From assembly GCF_000015165.1 (NCBI RefSeq), contig NC_009485.1, positions 4,173,501-4,237,500 on the forward strand: a DNA stretch of 64,000 nucleotides, read 5' to 3'. Positions 63,614 through 64,000 of the stretch are shown one piece after another (position 1 is the stretch's first letter; the number at the start of each line of letters is the position of its first letter). The translations under genes and the position numbers were made by a program. This DNA is from Bradyrhizobium sp. BTAi1 (GTDB lineage Bacteria > Pseudomonadota > Alphaproteobacteria > Rhizobiales > Xanthobacteraceae). The notes below the pieces were generated by a model that had not been told where the DNA came from, made no database searches, and was given only the letters and a program-made list of their open reading frames with translations.

Positions 63614-64000
63614 ATGGGGTCGGACGGATTTGAGTCCAAGAAGCTCGGGTTACCGGTTGCTGGTGTGTCCGCACCCAACCGTCTCGGGGCAGACTATCAA
63701 GGCGGTGTCGCGCGCGACGCAGCGATCGATGCGCTAGCCGGTCTTGGCGAGAACCTCGTCGAAATCAGCGGCGTCATCAAATGGTTCGACGCGTCGAAGG
63801 GATACGGCTTCATCGTTCCCGACAATGGCTGGCCGGACGTGCTGCTGCACGTCACGGTGCTCAGGCGCGACGGCTATCAGACGGCTTATGAAGGCGCTCG
63901 ACTCGTGGTCGAGTGCGTTCAGCGCGCCAAGGGCTACCAGGCCTTTCGCATCGTCTCGATGGACGAGTCGACCGCGATCCATCCGGCGCAGATGCTGCCG
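63614..64000 (+). CDS. Cold-shock-domain protein (3' end outside window)
   Basis: 129 codons visible; the frame is still open at the window edge. After a ~50-residue unstructured N terminus lies a cold-shock domain: GVIKWFDASKGYGFIVPDN with RNP1-like KGYGFI, then DVLLHVTVL. Rhizobia often encode two-domain cold-shock proteins of about 200 residues, and this fits the first half. GTCCGGGGTT precedes the ATG. Confidence 0.88.
   Translation, partial: MGSDGFESKKLGLPVAGVSAPNRLGADYQGGVARDAAIDALAGLGENLVEISGVIKWFDASKGYGFIVPDNGWPDVLLHVTVLRRDGYQTAYEGARLVVECVQRAKGYQAFRIVSMDESTAIHPAQMLP

Overview
This is about 64 kb of high-GC, densely packed chromosomal DNA from an alphaproteobacterium. It most resembles the Bradyrhizobium/Rhodopseudomonas group. 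The signs are the ALAS-type hemA, a class I PHA synthase, a Bradyrhizobium-style SUF cluster, many small Rhizobiales-type proteins, and intergenic palindromes of the kind scattered through Bradyrhizobium genomes. There is no integrase, transposase, phage, CRISPR or symbiosis gene, so this looks like core or near-core chromosome. Very long antisense ORFs (one of 1694 codons) are GC-rich codon-bias shadows.

Layout. 1-5.4 kb: SUF Fe-S assembly operon, sufB (cut by the window edge)-C-D-S-T-A, partly coupled by ATGA overlaps. 5.5-11.9 kb: TfoX-like protein, diguanylate cyclase, RhlE-type helicase, exported caspase-like protein, SDR dehydrogenase and a small membrane protein. 12-15.2 kb: outer-membrane beta-barrel and parE. 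15.4-19.2 kb: DedA, PaiB-like protein, argC and threonine dehydratase. 19.5-25.4 kb: a sugar-type ABC importer (binding protein and two permeases, no ATPase) with a Gfo/Idh/MocA oxidoreductase, a ThuA-like protein and a LacI regulator. 25.4-32.3 kb: MAPEG protein, phaC, lipoprotein, alaC-like aminotransferase, hom and glpX. 32.3-40 kb: HAD enzyme, soluble chemoreceptor-like protein with reversed domain order, recJ, a structured repeat, a beta-lactamase-fold protein, a GrlR-like protein, an NYN-LOTUS protein and a lytic transglycosylase.

41-50 kb: a MarR/AhpD pair sharing a four-half-site operator; efp with epmA-epmB (the EF-P lysylation set) and an M23 peptidase; a phosphotransferase; and DAHP synthase (aroG) behind a complete attenuation leader. 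50-64 kb: HdeD, PrsW, a Cds1-type cysteine desulfhydrase-like enzyme, hemA with a FixK-like box, hemerythrin, a lone Rieske ferredoxin, tRNA-Glu(TTC), PilZ, GST, glyoxalase, HU, several very small proteins, a CobB sirtuin, and a cold-shock protein cut by the right edge.

The most interesting item is the aroG leader (49911-50077). It has a promoter placed so that the transcript would begin at or next to the AUG of a 26-codon ORF containing SYYWYFSY, followed by mutually exclusive 1:2, 2:3 and 3:4 pairings that end in a U-tract terminator. Other distinctive signals are the phased MarR operator, three 13-16 bp tandem duplications that each span a stop codon, an orphan terminator suggesting a small RNA, and clustered ATTTTGGC repeats upstream of HU. 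Gene calls come from reading motifs and family resemblance by eye; no database search was run.
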